From an uncultured Paracoccaceae bacterium (GTDB lineage Bacteria; Pseudomonadota; Alphaproteobacteria; Rhodobacterales; Rhodobacteraceae), in NCBI GenBank assembly GCA_947488605.1, contig CANKZJ010000002.1:545203-609202 (forward strand): a stretch of 64,000 bases of DNA. The letters are read 5' to 3'. The notes under the pieces are model-generated. The model was not told the DNA's origin. It saw only the letters and a program-made list of their open reading frames with translations, and made no database searches. Positions 9,560-17,984 of this stretch are shown one piece after another. Position 1 is the stretch's first letter; each line of letters begins with the position of its first letter. Made by a program: the position numbers and the translations under genes.

Positions 9560-9892
9560 ATGAAAAAACTGGTACCGATCATATTCGCAGCACTTGCGAG
9601 CGCTGGCTGCGTTTCTCCCGCATCGCTTGATTACGGGCCCGAGCCGACGCGCTCAACCTATTCCGAACCCGCACAATCGGGCTTGGTAGCCGTGCGGCCA
9701 TTTCCAAACCCAAACGATGTGTGCCAGGTGATCGGCGAAAACCAGTTGACGTCAAATTTGCTTGATGACAGCGCGCTCTTGATCGGGTGCCCCAAGCACG
9801 AAAATGGCGCAATTGCAGATCGTATAAACGATGGCGGTCAGATCGTTGCGCATGCTAGGCACTGGACCCTGATCAGCATGCCGCAGCGGTAG
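9560..9892 (+). CDS. small predicted lipoprotein
   Basis: I do not recognise the family. The protein has about 110 residues and starts with a signal sequence (MKKLVPIIFAALASAGC), so C17 would be the lipidated residue, though the -3 residue is not ideal. Two further cysteines (NPNDVCQVIG and LIGCPKHE) could form a disulfide in the periplasm. I chose ATG 9560 because GGAGG at 9546-9550 lies nine bases upstream; an in-frame ATG at 9524 would place the signal peptide internally. The promoter region includes a short inverted repeat TGACG-AAAA-CGTCA (9502-9515). The gene converges on the aldolase gene. Confidence 0.7.
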   Translation: MKKLVPIIFAALASAGCVSPASLDYGPEPTRSTYSEPAQSGLVAVRPFPNPNDVCQVIGENQLTSNLLDDSALLIGCPKHENGAIADRINDGGQIVAHARHWTLISMPQR

Positions 9893-9899
9893 GCAGGTC

Positions 9900-10829
9900 T
9901 TACGCCTTGCCGCGATAAATCTCGACCAGTTTGCCCAGCATCGCCAGTGCATCTTCACGATCACGCTGGAACGAATTGCGTCCGATAATCGACCCGTTCC
10001 CACCACCATCGCGAATAGCGCGTGCATCATCGTAGACTGCATCCGCACCTTTTGCGGCACCACCAGAGAACACCGTCAAACGGCGACCACCTAATGCGCT
10101 GTTCACACAGTGGCGCACGCGGGCGGCTTGGGTCGCGATATCGATCTTCTCGCTTTGGTAGACCTTTTTGGCCTCAGGCAGGCTCAGGTGATCTGTTGAA
10201 AGCTTGATCTTGATAATATGTGCACCCAGCAGACCGGCGATTTGTGCGGCATAAGCTGCAATATCAATCGCTGTTTCACCGACTTTATCCAACGCCTCAC
10301 CACGCGGATAAGACCAAATCACGGTCGCGATGCCTTTGGCTGCTGCTTCATGACGCATCTCGGCAATATCACTGAACATATTCAAAGCCGCAGACGATCC
10401 CGGATAGATCGTAAACCCAATCGCCGAGCACCCCAAACGCAGCGCGTCGTCAACCGATGCCGTGATGGCTTGGGTTTTCGGGGCCGCATCCGGGATCAAG
10501 GAATTCGCTGAATTCACCTTTAGGATCGTCGGAATTTGACCTGCAAAAGTATCCGCGCCAGCTTCAATCATCCCCAATGGTGCTGCAAAGGCGTTCAATC
10601 CCGCATCAATTGCAAGCTGGTAGTGATAATGTGGATCATAGCCCGCAGGGTTGGGTGCAAAAGACCGCGCCGGTCCATGCTCAAACCCCTGATCAACCGG
10701 CAGGATGATCATCTTACCTGTGCCACCCAATTTGCCGTTCATCAGCATGCCAGCCAGCTTGGCCTTCACGCCGGGCGTTTCGCCCTCATAGTTTGCAAGG
10801 ATTTTCTGAACGGTTCTGGTGGTTTTCAT
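9900..10829 (-). CDS. class I fructose-bisphosphate aldolase (DhnA/FbaB type)
   Basis: This enzyme cleaves or forms fructose 1,6-bisphosphate through a Schiff-base lysine. The protein has 309 residues. It belongs to the DhnA/archaeal-type class I group rather than the class II metal aldolases: LPVDQGFEHGPARSF near 43-57, the KIK strand at about 207-209 expected to carry the Schiff-base lysine, and the phosphate loops FSGGAAKG and GSIIGRNSFQR. It is encoded just downstream of pgk on the same strand, across 186 bases. The upstream region has a half-site TGTTAGCG at 10889-10896, shared with the edd operator. In an Entner-Doudoroff organism the main flow is probably gluconeogenic. Confidence 0.92.
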   Translation of the reverse strand: MKTTRTVQKILANYEGETPGVKAKLAGMLMNGKLGGTGKMIILPVDQGFEHGPARSFAPNPAGYDPHYHYQLAIDAGLNAFAAPLGMIEAGADTFAGQIPTILKVNSANSLIPDAAPKTQAITASVDDALRLGCSAIGFTIYPGSSAALNMFSDIAEMRHEAAAKGIATVIWSYPRGEALDKVGETAIDIAAYAAQIAGLLGAHIIKIKLSTDHLSLPEAKKVYQSEKIDIATQAARVRHCVNSALGGRRLTVFSGGAAKGADAVYDDARAIRDGGGNGSIIGRNSFQRDREDALAMLGKLVEIYRGKA

Positions 10830-10888
10830 GGCAGGCTCCTTTGCGATTTTACGTCAGCGATAGGGGGCGCAGACCACAGTTGCAAATG

Positions 10889-10902
10889 TGTTAGCGCAAC
10901 CG
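10889..10902. promoter_or_regulatory. candidate half operator (LacI-type) upstream of aldolase
   Basis: TGTTAGCG is identical to the left half of the perfect palindrome before edd at 44391-44404; the right half here (CAACCG) is degenerate. It lies 60 bases upstream of the aldolase start. It may be a weak site for the same regulator. Confidence 0.35.
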
Positions 10903-10948
10903 GAGGCCATGTTATCGCAAACACCTCTGCGAAGCATGGCAGCCACGC

Positions 10949-10993
10949 CTTCTTCTGTTCAAAAGTACCTCTGGAGAGACGCCGCAGGCGCCA
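10949..10993 (-). repeat. degenerate copy of a Rhodobacteraceae intergenic element
   Basis: Read on the minus strand this begins GGCGCCTGCGGCG and runs on to AGTACTTTTG-like sequence followed by AAGAAGGC. It resembles the cleaner element at 46917-46950 (GGCGCCTCCGGCGGGAGTATT). I recall such elements as abundant between genes in this family. It fills part of the pgk-aldolase gap. Confidence 0.4.
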
Positions 10994-11015
10994 GCGCCAG
11001 CGCCCCCAAATACAT

Positions 11016-12191
11016 CTATGAAAGTGCTGCGACGCCCGGCAATTCCTTGCCTTCCATCCATTCCAAAAACGCACCACCGGCGGTCGAGATGTAGGTAAAG
11101 TCATCCGCGGCCCCGGCCTGGTTCAGTGCGGCAACAGTATCGCCACCTCCAGCAACCGAGATTAGCTTGCCTGCTTTTGACAATTCCGCTGCTTTTGCTG
11201 CGGCGGCGTTGGTTGCTGCATCAAATGGTGCAATCTCAAACGCCCCGAGCGGGCCATTCCAGACAAGTGTCTTGGCGTTTTCCAACACATTGCTGATGTA
11301 GGCCACGGTCGCAGGTCCGGCATCAAGGATCATTGCATCCGCAGGGCAGGCGTCGGGGGCTAGTGTTTCATGCGCTGCATCCGCTTTGAAATCCCGCGCC
11401 ACAACAATGTCGCGTGGCAGGATAATTTCACATCCCGCAGCTTCGGCTTTCCCCAAGATTTCCCGCGCTGTTTCTGCCAGATCATGTTCGCAAAGCGATT
11501 TGCCAACATCAATCCCTTGAGCCGCCAGGAACGTGTTCGCCATACCGCCACCGATCACCAGATGATCAACCTTGCTGACAAGATTGCCTAGCAAATCGAG
11601 CTTGGTTGATACTTTCGCACCACCGACCACAGCCACAACAGGACGCTCAGGTGTGCCAAGCGCTTTTTCTAATGCTCCCAGCTCCTCTGCCATCAATCGC
11701 CCGGCACATGACGGCAGCAGGCGGGCGATTGCCTCTGTGCTGGCGTGTGCGCGGTGCGCCGCGGAAAACGCATCGTTGACGTAGATATCACCAAGCGTGG
11801 CAAGCCGCTTTGCAAAACCTTCATCATTCTTCTCTTCGCCGGGGTTGAACCGCAGGTTTTCCAGCAGCACAACCTCATCGCCTTCCATCTCGGCAACCGC
11901 ATCGCCGTAGTTGGAATTCACCCATGTCACCGGCAGGCCGAGCACGTCGGCCACAACGGGGGCGATAATCTCTAACGACATTTCAGGCACAACCTGCCCC
12001 TTGGGTCGCCCGAAGTGCGCCATCAAAATGACCTTGCCACCTTTTTCTTGAATGTCATCGACCGTCGGGATGATCCGCGCGATCCGGGTGGTGTCGGTGA
12101 CAATGCCGTCTTCGACCGGCACGTTGATGTCCACGCGTACCAAGGCCCGCTTGCCTGCGAAATCCATGTCATCCAGTGTCTTCCAAGCCAT
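11016..12191 (-). CDS. pgk: phosphoglycerate kinase
   Basis: Pgk interconverts 1,3-bisphosphoglycerate + ADP and 3-phosphoglycerate + ATP in the cytosol. The protein has 391 residues, a normal bacterial length. The substrate-binding motif [13 protein letters not shown] is at about 17-29. The basic-patch HFGRPKG follows, then the linker [15 protein letters not shown] and the nucleotide-binding GGGDTVAAL near the C-terminus. It sits upstream of the class I aldolase on the same strand, divergent from the cyclophilin pair. Confidence 0.97.
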   Translation of the reverse strand: MAWKTLDDMDFAGKRALVRVDINVPVEDGIVTDTTRIARIIPTVDDIQEKGGKVILMAHFGRPKGQVVPEMSLEIIAPVVADVLGLPVTWVNSNYGDAVAEMEGDEVVLLENLRFNPGEEKNDEGFAKRLATLGDIYVNDAFSAAHRAHASTEAIARLLPSCAGRLMAEELGALEKALGTPERPVVAVVGGAKVSTKLDLLGNLVSKVDHLVIGGGMANTFLAAQGIDVGKSLCEHDLAETAREILGKAEAAGCEIILPRDIVVARDFKADAAHETLAPDACPADAMILDAGPATVAYISNVLENAKTLVWNGPLGAFEIAPFDAATNAAAAKAAELSKAGKLISVAGGGDTVAALNQAGAADDFTYISTAGGAFLEWMEGKELPGVAALS

Positions 12192-12323
12192 CGTCGGTCT
12201 CCATTTGTCGGTCTGCTTTCACGCTTAGTTGCGGCAATGCGCCTGCCGCGTCAACCAAGCCGGGTTGGCAATCGGCGCAGGCCGCCATATGTCAGGTGCG
12301 AACCAAGACATAAGGAGCGCCCA

Positions 12324-12830
12324 ATGGCCGATATTACAGACCCCGAAAACACAATCATCATGACACTCAAAGATGGTGACGTCATCATCCAGCTGATGCC
12401 TGATGTGGCACCAGCACATACTGCACGGATGAAAGAACTGGCACGCGCCGGGTCTTACGACAATGTTTGCTTTCACCGCGTGATTGACGGCTTCATGGCG
12501 CAAACGGGCGATGTGGCCAACGGCAACATGGAAAACAACTTTAGCATCGGCCGCGCAGGCACGGGCGGATCTGACATGCCTGATCTGCCAGCCGAGTTTT
12601 CCAAGATCCCACATGGTCGTGGATCATTGGGTGCGGCACGTTCCGCAAACCCAAACTCTGCCAACAGCCAGTTTTTCATCAACTTCAAAGACAATGATTT
12701 CCTCAACGGTCAATACACTGTCTACGGTCAGGTCATTTCCGGCATGGAGCATGTCGATGCGATCATGAAAGGCGAGCCACCGATGAACCCTGATCGCATG
12801 ATCAGCGTGAAAGTCGCCGCCGATGTATAA
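12324..12830 (+). CDS. ppiB: peptidyl-prolyl cis-trans isomerase, cytosolic cyclophilin
   Basis: This cyclophilin speeds proline isomerisation during protein folding. The protein has 168 residues and no signal sequence, so it should act in the cytosol. Core motifs are VCFHRVIDGFMAQTGD, GSLGAARSANPNSANSQFFI and YTVYGQVISGMEHVD; the catalytic arginine is the R of FHRVIDGF. AAGGAG precedes ATG 12324 at good spacing; the frame is open further upstream, but that part is not coding-like. Its last eight bases overlap the start of a second, secreted cyclophilin, so the two are co-translated. Confidence 0.94.
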   Translation: MADITDPENTIIMTLKDGDVIIQLMPDVAPAHTARMKELARAGSYDNVCFHRVIDGFMAQTGDVANGNMENNFSIGRAGTGGSDMPDLPAEFSKIPHGRGSLGAARSANPNSANSQFFINFKDNDFLNGQYTVYGQVISGMEHVDAIMKGEPPMNPDRMISVKVAADV

Positions 12831-13371
12831 GTTTGCAGCGATCCTTGCTGTTGTCGCGTCACCCGCGCTGAGCGCCGGGCTAGAGATCGACATCGAGGGC
12901 GAGGCAAACGGTACTATTGTCATCGACCTCTTTGAGGAAACCGCACCACTTCATACCGCTCAGATCACTGCGATCGCCGAAGCAGGCAGCTATGACGGTG
13001 TTGTCTTTCACCGCGTGATCGACGGTTTCATGGCGCAAACAGGCGATGTGCAAAACGGTCGGATGGGCATGGATATGTCGCGCGCTGGTATGGGTGGTTC
13101 TGAATTGGGCGACATTCCAGCTGAATTTTCCGACATCCCGTTTGAGCGTGGCATCGTCGGCATGGCACGTTCGCCCAGTGGCATCGACACGGCAAACAGT
13201 CAGTTCTTTATCATGTTCGAGCCGGGTTATTACCTCAACGGTGAATACACTGTCGTTGGTGAAGTGGTCGAAGGCATGGAATTGGTTGACCAGATCAAAC
13301 GGGGCACCGGGCGCGGTGGCGTCGTTACCGGACAGCCAGACATGATGGCAGCCGTCCGCGTCACGCCGTAA
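12823..13371 (+). CDS. peptidyl-prolyl cis-trans isomerase, secreted cyclophilin
   Basis: This second cyclophilin has 182 residues. Its hydrophobic N-terminus (MYKFAAILAVVASPALSAG) reads as a signal peptide cleaved near residue 19, so it should fold proteins in the periplasm. Core motifs are VVFHRVIDGFMAQTGD, GIVGMARSPSGIDTANSQFF and YTVVGEVVEGMELVDQIKRG. It starts eight bases before the end of the cytosolic paralogue. The pair looks like a tandem duplication with one copy re-targeted. A GC-rich hairpin follows. Confidence 0.93.
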   Translation: MYKFAAILAVVASPALSAGLEIDIEGEANGTIVIDLFEETAPLHTAQITAIAEAGSYDGVVFHRVIDGFMAQTGDVQNGRMGMDMSRAGMGGSELGDIPAEFSDIPFERGIVGMARSPSGIDTANSQFFIMFEPGYYLNGEYTVVGEVVEGMELVDQIKRGTGRGGVVTGQPDMMAAVRVTP

Positions 13372-13381
13372 CAAAACGCCC

Positions 13382-13409
13382 AGCCCCCTCACATTGCCGC
13401 GAGGGGGCT
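13382..13409 (+). terminator. GC-rich hairpin after the cyclophilin pair
   Basis: AGCCCCCTC pairs with GAGGGGGCT across a ten-base loop, 11 bases after the stop. There is no T-run behind it, so it may be a weak or Rho-assisted terminator, or an mRNA-stabilising hairpin. Confidence 0.5.
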
Positions 13410-13461
13410 AGGCGGCACGCACACAATCGGACACCCTACATCAACTAAGTAGGAGAGACCG

Positions 13462-14427
13462 ATGCGCCTGATCCCCACTGTCGCAGCATTTTGCACCGCC
13501 GCCAGCATGTCTGTGGCGAGCCCGGAGTTCTGGACGTTTGAATGGCCCAACACAAATTTTGAAAACACAAGCGTCGACAACTGGGTGCAGATCATGTCCG
13601 GTGGTCCGCCCAAAGACGGCATCCCAGCCCTTGATGACCCCACATTCGTGGCCGTCGTAGACAAGCCTGACCTTATGGCGCGCGAACCCGTCATTACCGT
13701 CGAGATTGAGGGTGAGACCCCGCGCGCCTATCCCATCCGCTATCTGACATGGCATGAGATCGTGAATGACGTGATCGGTGACATCCCCGTTGCAGTCACC
13801 TTTTGCCCGCTGTGCAATTCAGGCATCACCTTTGATCGCCGTATTGACCAAGGCACGCTCAGCTTTGGTGTTTCGGGCAAATTGCGTAACTCCGATATGA
13901 TCATGTACGACCGCGAAACCGAAAGCTGGTGGCAACAGGCCATCGGTGAAGCCATCGTCGGTGACCTTAACGGCACAGAATTGGTCAGCCTGCCCAGTTG
14001 GATGGAAAGCTGGGAGGTCTTCTCGACCCGTAACCCTGATGGGTTGGTGATGGAACAACCTGCCTTTGGGCGCAATTACGGGGCCAACCCATATGTGCGC
14101 TACGACAGCTCGAACCGTCCATTTCTATATTCGGGTGAAATGCCGCCTCATGATATTCCGGCACTTGCGCGCGTGGTGCGCGTCGGCGATCAGGCTTGGC
14201 CTTTGACGCGATTGGCCGAAGCGGGCGAGTTGATTGAGGAAGGTGTGACGTTTTCTTGGACCGAAGGGCAGGCGTCAGCACTCGACAGCGCACGTATCGG
14301 CGACGGCAAAGAGGTCGGCAATGTGCGGGTGCGTGATGCGGCGGGCAATGACCTGCCGCATGATGTGATGTTTGCCTTTGCGTTTGACGCGTTTTGGCCC
14401 GAAGGCGAATGGATGATCGGCGAATAA
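13462..14427 (+). CDS. secreted DUF3179-domain protein
   Basis: The protein has 321 residues with an N-terminal signal peptide (cleavage near 19-20, SVAS-PEF). The rest matches the DUF3179 family, whose function is not known: the signature segments are RAYPIRYLTWHEIVND, AVTFCPLCNSGITFDR, LRNSDMIMYDRETESWWQQ and the RNPDGLV loop. The paired cysteines in FCPLC suggest a metal or disulfide site. It is probably periplasmic. AGGAGAG precedes the start. It is a single gene between the cyclophilin hairpin and a same-strand exporter 55 bases further on. Confidence 0.87.
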   Translation: MRLIPTVAAFCTAASMSVASPEFWTFEWPNTNFENTSVDNWVQIMSGGPPKDGIPALDDPTFVAVVDKPDLMAREPVITVEIEGETPRAYPIRYLTWHEIVNDVIGDIPVAVTFCPLCNSGITFDRRIDQGTLSFGVSGKLRNSDMIMYDRETESWWQQAIGEAIVGDLNGTELVSLPSWMESWEVFSTRNPDGLVMEQPAFGRNYGANPYVRYDSSNRPFLYSGEMPPHDIPALARVVRVGDQAWPLTRLAEAGELIEEGVTFSWTEGQASALDSARIGDGKEVGNVRVRDAAGNDLPHDVMFAFAFDAFWPEGEWMIGE

Positions 14428-14482
14428 GCCCGCGCCAAGGGTTTCGCTTGACACCCACTGCTTGCGGGCATGATCTGCGCGG

Positions 14483-15382
14483 ATGGAAAAGAAATCCCAG
14501 ATTGATCTTTTTGGCGCCGCGGCGCTGACATCCTTTGCTTTATTGCTGGCCTTCAACCAAGTCGTGATCAAAGTCACCAACGGCGGGTTGCAACCCGTGT
14601 TCTTTGCAGGATTGCGGTCTGCAGGTGCGGTGCTTTGCATTTTCGTCTGGCTGAAATGGCGTGGCATCCCGCTGCACTTTGTGAAGGGGACACGGCTTGC
14701 GGGGTTTGCGATCGGCTGCGTTTTTGCGTTTGAGTTCCTTTGCCTCTTCGTGGCCCTTGATCTGACGACCGTCAGCCGCGCCAGCGTGATCTTTTATTCG
14801 ATGCCGGTTTGGCTGGCGATCATTGCGCATTTTGTATTACCCGATGATCGTGTGACACCTTTAAAGGCGCTGGGGCTTGGATTGGCCCTTGGCGGTGTCG
14901 CCATCGCAATTTTGACCCGCGACGATAGTGCAGGCAGTTTCTGGGGTGATCTGGCAGCTGTTGGTGCCGCGATTGGCTGGGCGGTCACAGCGCTTTTGGC
15001 CAAGGCATCGTCATTGTCGCGGGTGCGCCCTGAAATCCAGTTGATGTGGCAAGTCGGAGTGTCTGCGCCGATCCTGCTGATTGCGGCGTTCTTCTTTGGG
15101 CCGTTCATTCGGGATCTGGAACCGATCCACATTGCAGGGTTGGCCTTTCAGATCGTCGTTGTGGTTAGCGCGGGCTTTATCTTCTGGCTTTGGCTTTTGT
15201 CGATCTATCCGGCCTCGGGTGTGGCGTCGTTCAGTTTTCTATCACCGGTTTTGGCCGTCGGGCTGGGTTGGCTCTTGTTGGGCGAGGACGTGGGCCCAAG
15301 CCTGATTGCCGCCCTGATCCTTGTTGCTATCGGTATTTTGCTGATCAATCGCCCACCTAGGTCCCGCAGAACGTCCGTGTGA
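14483..15382 (+). CDS. DMT-superfamily EamA-type transporter
   Basis: The inner-membrane protein has 299 residues with ten predicted helices in two EamA repeats (about 12-145 and 155-290). The first repeat contains FNQVVIKVTNGGLQPVFFAGLRS, here broken by no unusual insertion, and the second ends in PVLAVGLGWLLLGEDVG. Such proteins usually export metabolites or amino acids. The substrate cannot be read from sequence. Its last 26 bases overlap the end of the convergent selO gene. Confidence 0.88.
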   Translation: MEKKSQIDLFGAAALTSFALLLAFNQVVIKVTNGGLQPVFFAGLRSAGAVLCIFVWLKWRGIPLHFVKGTRLAGFAIGCVFAFEFLCLFVALDLTTVSRASVIFYSMPVWLAIIAHFVLPDDRVTPLKALGLGLALGGVAIAILTRDDSAGSFWGDLAAVGAAIGWAVTALLAKASSLSRVRPEIQLMWQVGVSAPILLIAAFFFGPFIRDLEPIHIAGLAFQIVVVVSAGFIFWLWLLSIYPASGVASFSFLSPVLAVGLGWLLLGEDVGPSLIAALILVAIGILLINRPPRSRRTSV

Positions 15383-16772
15383 CCTGTTCGTCTTTGCTGG
15401 GCGCGCGGGCGAAAGGGGCGGTCGCGTCGGTCAGCGGCGCGTATGGGTTTGTCACAGCCGCCAGCAACGCATGGAAAGGCGCGTAATCGCCATTGCGTCC
15501 TGCATTGATGACGTCTTCGACGCGGTGATTGCGCGGGATGATCTGAGGGTTCGCGTGCGCCATGACTGCTGCAGCCTCTGGTGATTTGCGTAATGACCAG
15601 CGTTCTTGCCATGCATCAAAACCTGCGCGATCTATGAATTGATCTCGGGCCGTATCGGTGCCGAGATTTGCAAAGGTATTGGTGAAGTCAGCACCGTCTT
15701 TTGTCATCAACCCAAGAAGATCCATGATCAGCGCGCGGTCATCTTCGACAACATTTGCAAGACCCAGCTTTGCCCCAAAAACGTCCAGCCAAGCGGCTTC
15801 ATAAAGAACCGGCATCCGGTGCACGGCGGCTGTGAAATCCGCGACCGCGGCCTCGCGGTCGGGCATCAACGGGATCAGGGCCGTCGCAAACTGCGCCATG
15901 TTCCACGCACCGATGCCCGGTTGATTGGAATAAGCATAGCGCCCGAATTGGTCGATGGCGCTGAACACCGCGTCGGGATGAAATCCGTCGATGAACGCGC
16001 AAGGTCCGTAATCGATGGTTTCCCCTGCAATAGAGACATTGTCAGTGTTCATCACACCGTGGATAAAGCCTAACCCCATCCACTTCGCGATCAGTTTGGC
16101 ATACCGCGCGATCACCAGATCGAGCAGTTCGGCAGGGCCGTTGGCCTGCGGATAATGCCGCGCGATGACGTGGTCGGTCAGCGCATGAAGCGCCATCATG
16201 TCGCCACGGCTGGCGAAGTACTGAAAAGTGCCGACACGCACATGGCTTTGTGCGACACGGGCAATAACCGCACCGGGCAGCCGTTCTTCGCGGTAGACGT
16301 CTTCACCCGTCGTGACGGCCGCCAAGGCGCGCGTCGTGGGCACGCCCATCGCGTGCATGGCCTCAGACACCAAATACTCGCGCATCACTGGACCCAGCCA
16401 CGCGCGGCCATCACCACTGCGCGAATAGGGTGTGGGGCCAGAGCCCTTAAGCTGGATATCGCGGCGTTGCCCGTCGGTGCCGATAACCTCGCCCAGCAGC
16501 ACCGCACGCCCGTCCCCCAGTTGCGGGTTCCAATTTCCGAACTGATGGCCTGCGTAGACCTGCGCAAGCGGCGCAGCGCCGTCCGGGATGTGATTGCCGG
16601 CAAAGACCTGTGCGGCCTCAGCTGTGGAAACCTCTGCGGGATCGATACCGAGGATCGTTGCAAGATCCGCATTCGCGGCAATCATCTGCGGCGCGTCCAC
16701 GGGCGTCGGCAATTGTGCAGTGTACATCTGGGGCGGCAGTTGCGCGTATGAGTTATCGAAGGGAATACGCAT
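15357..16772 (-). CDS. selO: protein adenylyltransferase SelO (YdiU/UPF0061)
   Basis: SelO is a pseudokinase-fold enzyme that transfers AMP from ATP to Ser/Thr/Tyr of target proteins, linked in E. coli to redox stress. The protein has about 471 residues. Motifs are YAGHQFGNWNPQLGDGRAVLLGE, DIQLKGSGPTPYSRSGDGRA, HGVMNTDNVSIAGETIDYGP (metal-binding and catalytic loop) and HPDAVFSAID. It starts at ATG 16772, one base after the stop of the nucleoside hydrolase gene, which shows coupling; a longer upstream open frame is only overlap. It overlaps the convergent EamA gene by 26 bases. Confidence 0.93.
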   Translation of the reverse strand: MRIPFDNSYAQLPPQMYTAQLPTPVDAPQMIAANADLATILGIDPAEVSTAEAAQVFAGNHIPDGAAPLAQVYAGHQFGNWNPQLGDGRAVLLGEVIGTDGQRRDIQLKGSGPTPYSRSGDGRAWLGPVMREYLVSEAMHAMGVPTTRALAAVTTGEDVYREERLPGAVIARVAQSHVRVGTFQYFASRGDMMALHALTDHVIARHYPQANGPAELLDLVIARYAKLIAKWMGLGFIHGVMNTDNVSIAGETIDYGPCAFIDGFHPDAVFSAIDQFGRYAYSNQPGIGAWNMAQFATALIPLMPDREAAVADFTAAVHRMPVLYEAAWLDVFGAKLGLANVVEDDRALIMDLLGLMTKDGADFTNTFANLGTDTARDQFIDRAGFDAWQERWSLRKSPEAAAVMAHANPQIIPRNHRVEDVINAGRNGDYAPFHALLAAVTNPYAPLTDATAPFARAPSKDEQVTRTFCGT

Positions 16773-16773
16773 C

Positions 16774-17715
16774 TTAAAGCCGCGCCAGACGGGCCGCGAG
16801 CAGCGCATAAAAACCAGAGGCGTCAATGTCTTTCATGAACATCGCGTTCGCGGGGCGATCCGTGACGCGCCACCAATCGGCGACGGTCATGCCGAGGGTC
16901 AGTTCCGCCTCTGTCTCGATCTCCACATTGATGTGGCGGCCCTCGAAGAGCTGCGGTTCAATCAGATAGGCAATGGTGCAAGGGTCGTGCAGCGGTGCAC
17001 CCTCCGATCCGTACTTTTCCATGTCGAAGCGCTCAAAAAAGTCTGTCCAAGCCGCGACCATATCGCCGACGCGTGTGTGCATCGACCTGAATGCGTCGAT
17101 GCGGTTGCGCGTCGTCAGCGCCTTATGCGTCACATCAAGTGGCATCACGACCAATGGAACGCCTGCGCCAAAGACGATTTTGGCGGCTTCTGGATCCACA
17201 TAGATATTGAATTCCGCTGTCGGGGTGATGTTGCCGACCTCGAAATATGCACCGCCCATCAGAACAATCTCCTGAACGCGCTCGATGATGTCAGGCGCAC
17301 GTTCGAAAGCGACAGCAATATTTGTCAGCGGCCCGATCGGGCAAAGCGTCACCGTGCCGCCAGGCTCGTTGCGCAGTGTCTCAATGATGAAATCCACCGC
17401 GTGCTGTTCTTGCAAAGGCATCGTCGGATCGGCCATTTGCGGACCATCCAAGCCGGTTTTGCCGTGCACATGCTCTGCCGTGACCAACTTGCGTTTCATG
17501 GGCGCGTCGCAACCTGCGAACACCTTTGTCTCTGGCTTGCCGGCCAATTCGCAAACGATCCGTGCATTCTTTTGGGTAAGCGGCAAGGGGACATTGCCCG
17601 CCACTGCTGTAATTCCAAGGACTTCAATATCCTCCGGCGAGGCGAGTGCCAGAAGGATTGCAACTGCGTCGTCCTGTCCGGGATCCGTGTCGATGATGAT
17701 TTTGCGCGGGGCCAT
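16774..17715 (-). CDS. inosine-uridine preferring nucleoside hydrolase
   Basis: This enzyme hydrolyses the N-glycosidic bond of ribonucleosides to base and ribose for salvage. The protein has 313 residues. The calcium-binding DTDPGQDDAVAILLAL is at about 8-23, AGNVPLPLT follows, and EFNIYVDPEAAKIVF near the middle carries the conserved N and D of the family. No signal peptide is visible, so it is cytosolic. It heads a pair with selO. Which nucleosides are preferred cannot be said. Confidence 0.92.
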   Translation of the reverse strand: MAPRKIIIDTDPGQDDAVAILLALASPEDIEVLGITAVAGNVPLPLTQKNARIVCELAGKPETKVFAGCDAPMKRKLVTAEHVHGKTGLDGPQMADPTMPLQEQHAVDFIIETLRNEPGGTVTLCPIGPLTNIAVAFERAPDIIERVQEIVLMGGAYFEVGNITPTAEFNIYVDPEAAKIVFGAGVPLVVMPLDVTHKALTTRNRIDAFRSMHTRVGDMVAAWTDFFERFDMEKYGSEGAPLHDPCTIAYLIEPQLFEGRHINVEIETEAELTLGMTVADWWRVTDRPANAMFMKDIDASGFYALLAARLARL

Positions 17716-17774
17716 GTCTGCGTCCTGTCTTGCTTGGCTTTAAAGTGGGCCGAAGGGCGGGCAGGGGCAAGGGG

Positions 17775-17984
17775 CTAGACGCGGCCTTCTGCGTGTAGGC
17801 GTCGATAAAGTGCGTCAGACGCGGGATCACCAAGTTCCAATGCAAAGATGTAGGCGTGCGTCAGATAAAAACAGGCGGCATCTATGTCGGCAGCCTGATC
17901 GGCCGCTTGCGTATACAGCCCCACCAATGCGGTGCGATCATCGCGGGCGTGCGCCGCAAGTAACCGGTCTTGTAGTGACGTCAT
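17775..17984 (-). CDS. small conserved helical protein
   Basis: This 69-residue soluble protein (MTSLQDRLLAAHARDDRTALVG at the start, less its last residues) is rich in Ala and Leu and probably folds as two or three helices, like a TPR fragment (AACFYLTHAYIFALELGDPASDALYRRL). Its ATG overlaps the stop of the Rieske oxygenase gene by four bases, so the two are coupled. I do not know the function. It could assist the oxygenase, but nothing in the sequence shows that. Confidence 0.65.
   Translation of the reverse strand: MTSLQDRLLAAHARDDRTALVGLYTQAADQAADIDAACFYLTHAYIFALELGDPASDALYRRLHAEGRV

Noticed and set aside
16594..17778. Long plus-strand open frame opposite selO and the nucleoside hydrolase (394 codons)
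   Set aside because: Both minus-strand genes are clear family members; the frame is a shadow without start signals.
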